DNA of 6,190 nucleotides from Desulfuromonadaceae bacterium. GTDB taxonomy: Bacteria > Desulfobacterota > Desulfuromonadia > Desulfuromonadales > Syntrophotaleaceae. The notes under the pieces are model-generated. The model was not told where the DNA came from, searched no databases, and saw only the letters and a program-made list of their open reading frames with translations. Shown in pieces: positions 6,029-6,190 of the stretch; within the stretch, counting starts at the first letter, position 1, and each line of letters opens with the position of its first letter. The DNA lies in NCBI GenBank assembly GCA_021107335.1, contig JAIOSZ010000056.1, positions 1 to 6,190 on the forward strand, written 5' to 3'. Made by a program: the position numbers and the translations under genes.

Positions 6029-6190
6029 ATGACAAAGCCGTGGGTGCTCATTGTTACGGCAGTCGCCTTGGCCGCAGTGGTGGCGATTTTCGCTCTGTCC
6101 AATCCTGGTCCGCGGGTCGCAAGGGCGGCGCACCCCCACGCGGCAAGGATCACCGTTGCGGCACTCAGAACCGCGATCGTAGAGGCACCC
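6029..6190 (+). CDS. N-terminus of a membrane-anchored protein, possibly a periplasmic adaptor (partial)
   Basis: An ATG preceded by AAGGAG (6013-6018, ten bases away) opens a frame that continues without stop through the right edge, giving 54 residues. It starts MTKPWVLIVTAVALAAVVAI, a short positive start followed by one hydrophobic segment (about 5-23) that would act as a membrane anchor or uncleaved signal. An Ala/Pro/His-rich linker follows, then ARITVAALRTAIVEAP. That pattern (anchor, linker, then a V-V-A-type strand before the first barrel) resembles the beginning of RND/ABC membrane fusion proteins of the HlyD/AcrA type. This is inference from a short piece. Codon use is GC-rich compared with the neighbouring small ORF. 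The rest of the gene, and any efflux partners, lie outside the window. Confidence 0.6.
   Translation, partial: MTKPWVLIVTAVALAAVVAIFALSNPGPRVARAAHPHAARITVAALRTAIVEAP

Noticed and set aside
5908..6153. 81-codon minus-strand frame
   Set aside because: It lies opposite the start and strong ribosome binding site of the plus-strand gene at 6029 and has no recognisable features; it is most likely a shadow frame in GC-rich DNA.
1..6190. CRISPR array, insertion sequence, tRNA or rRNA
   Set aside because: No regularly spaced repeats, transposase-like protein, cloverleaf or rRNA-like sequence was seen on either strand.

Overview
The window looks like ordinary chromosomal DNA of a Gram-negative bacterium with mid-range GC. 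It carries four complete protein genes, all on the minus strand, and one gene on the plus strand that runs off the right edge. A TerC/YkoY-type membrane protein, a Cache-GGDEF signalling protein, a bifunctional Nnr enzyme and a long GC-rich palindromic intergenic repeat together would suit a Desulfuromonadota (Geobacter/Pelobacter/Desulfuromonas-like) genome. That assignment is an inference from style and content; no marker gene proves it.

Layout from left to right. Positions 1-248 hold no credible gene. They contain a long imperfect inverted repeat (about 50-155) resembling the dispersed palindromic elements of such genomes. Positions 249-1088 (minus) encode a seven-helix TerC-family protein. 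The 188-base gap at 1089-1276 holds a probable terminator for the gene upstream and a perfect 16-bp palindrome in the terC-family leader. Positions 1277-2851 (minus) encode NAD(P)H-hydrate epimerase/dehydratase (Nnr). It follows by only 27 bases a membrane-bound diguanylate cyclase at 2879-4834 (minus, GTG start), so the two are probably co-transcribed. A candidate promoter lies just upstream of the cyclase at 4893-4922. Positions 4957-5631 (minus) encode a HAD-superfamily phosphatase or phosphomutase.

The right end (5632-6190) is the least understood part. It holds a possible 36-codon ORF (5801-5911) whose DNA also contains a perfect 11-bp inverted repeat enclosing two smaller stems, with a T7 run just downstream. 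A GC-rich hairpin at 5975-5999 follows. Last comes the start of a GC-richer plus-strand gene at 6029, with a strong ribosome binding site and an N-terminal membrane anchor; it may be a periplasmic adaptor (membrane fusion) protein.

The genes do not form one pathway. They cover metabolite repair (Nnr), c-di-GMP signalling, metal-linked membrane transport (TerC family) and a generic phosphatase. No mobile element, CRISPR array, defence system, tRNA or rRNA is visible. I do not see convincing evidence of an undescribed multi-gene system. The items most worth a second look are the structured element around 5801-5925, the palindrome before the terC-family gene and the repeat at the left end.
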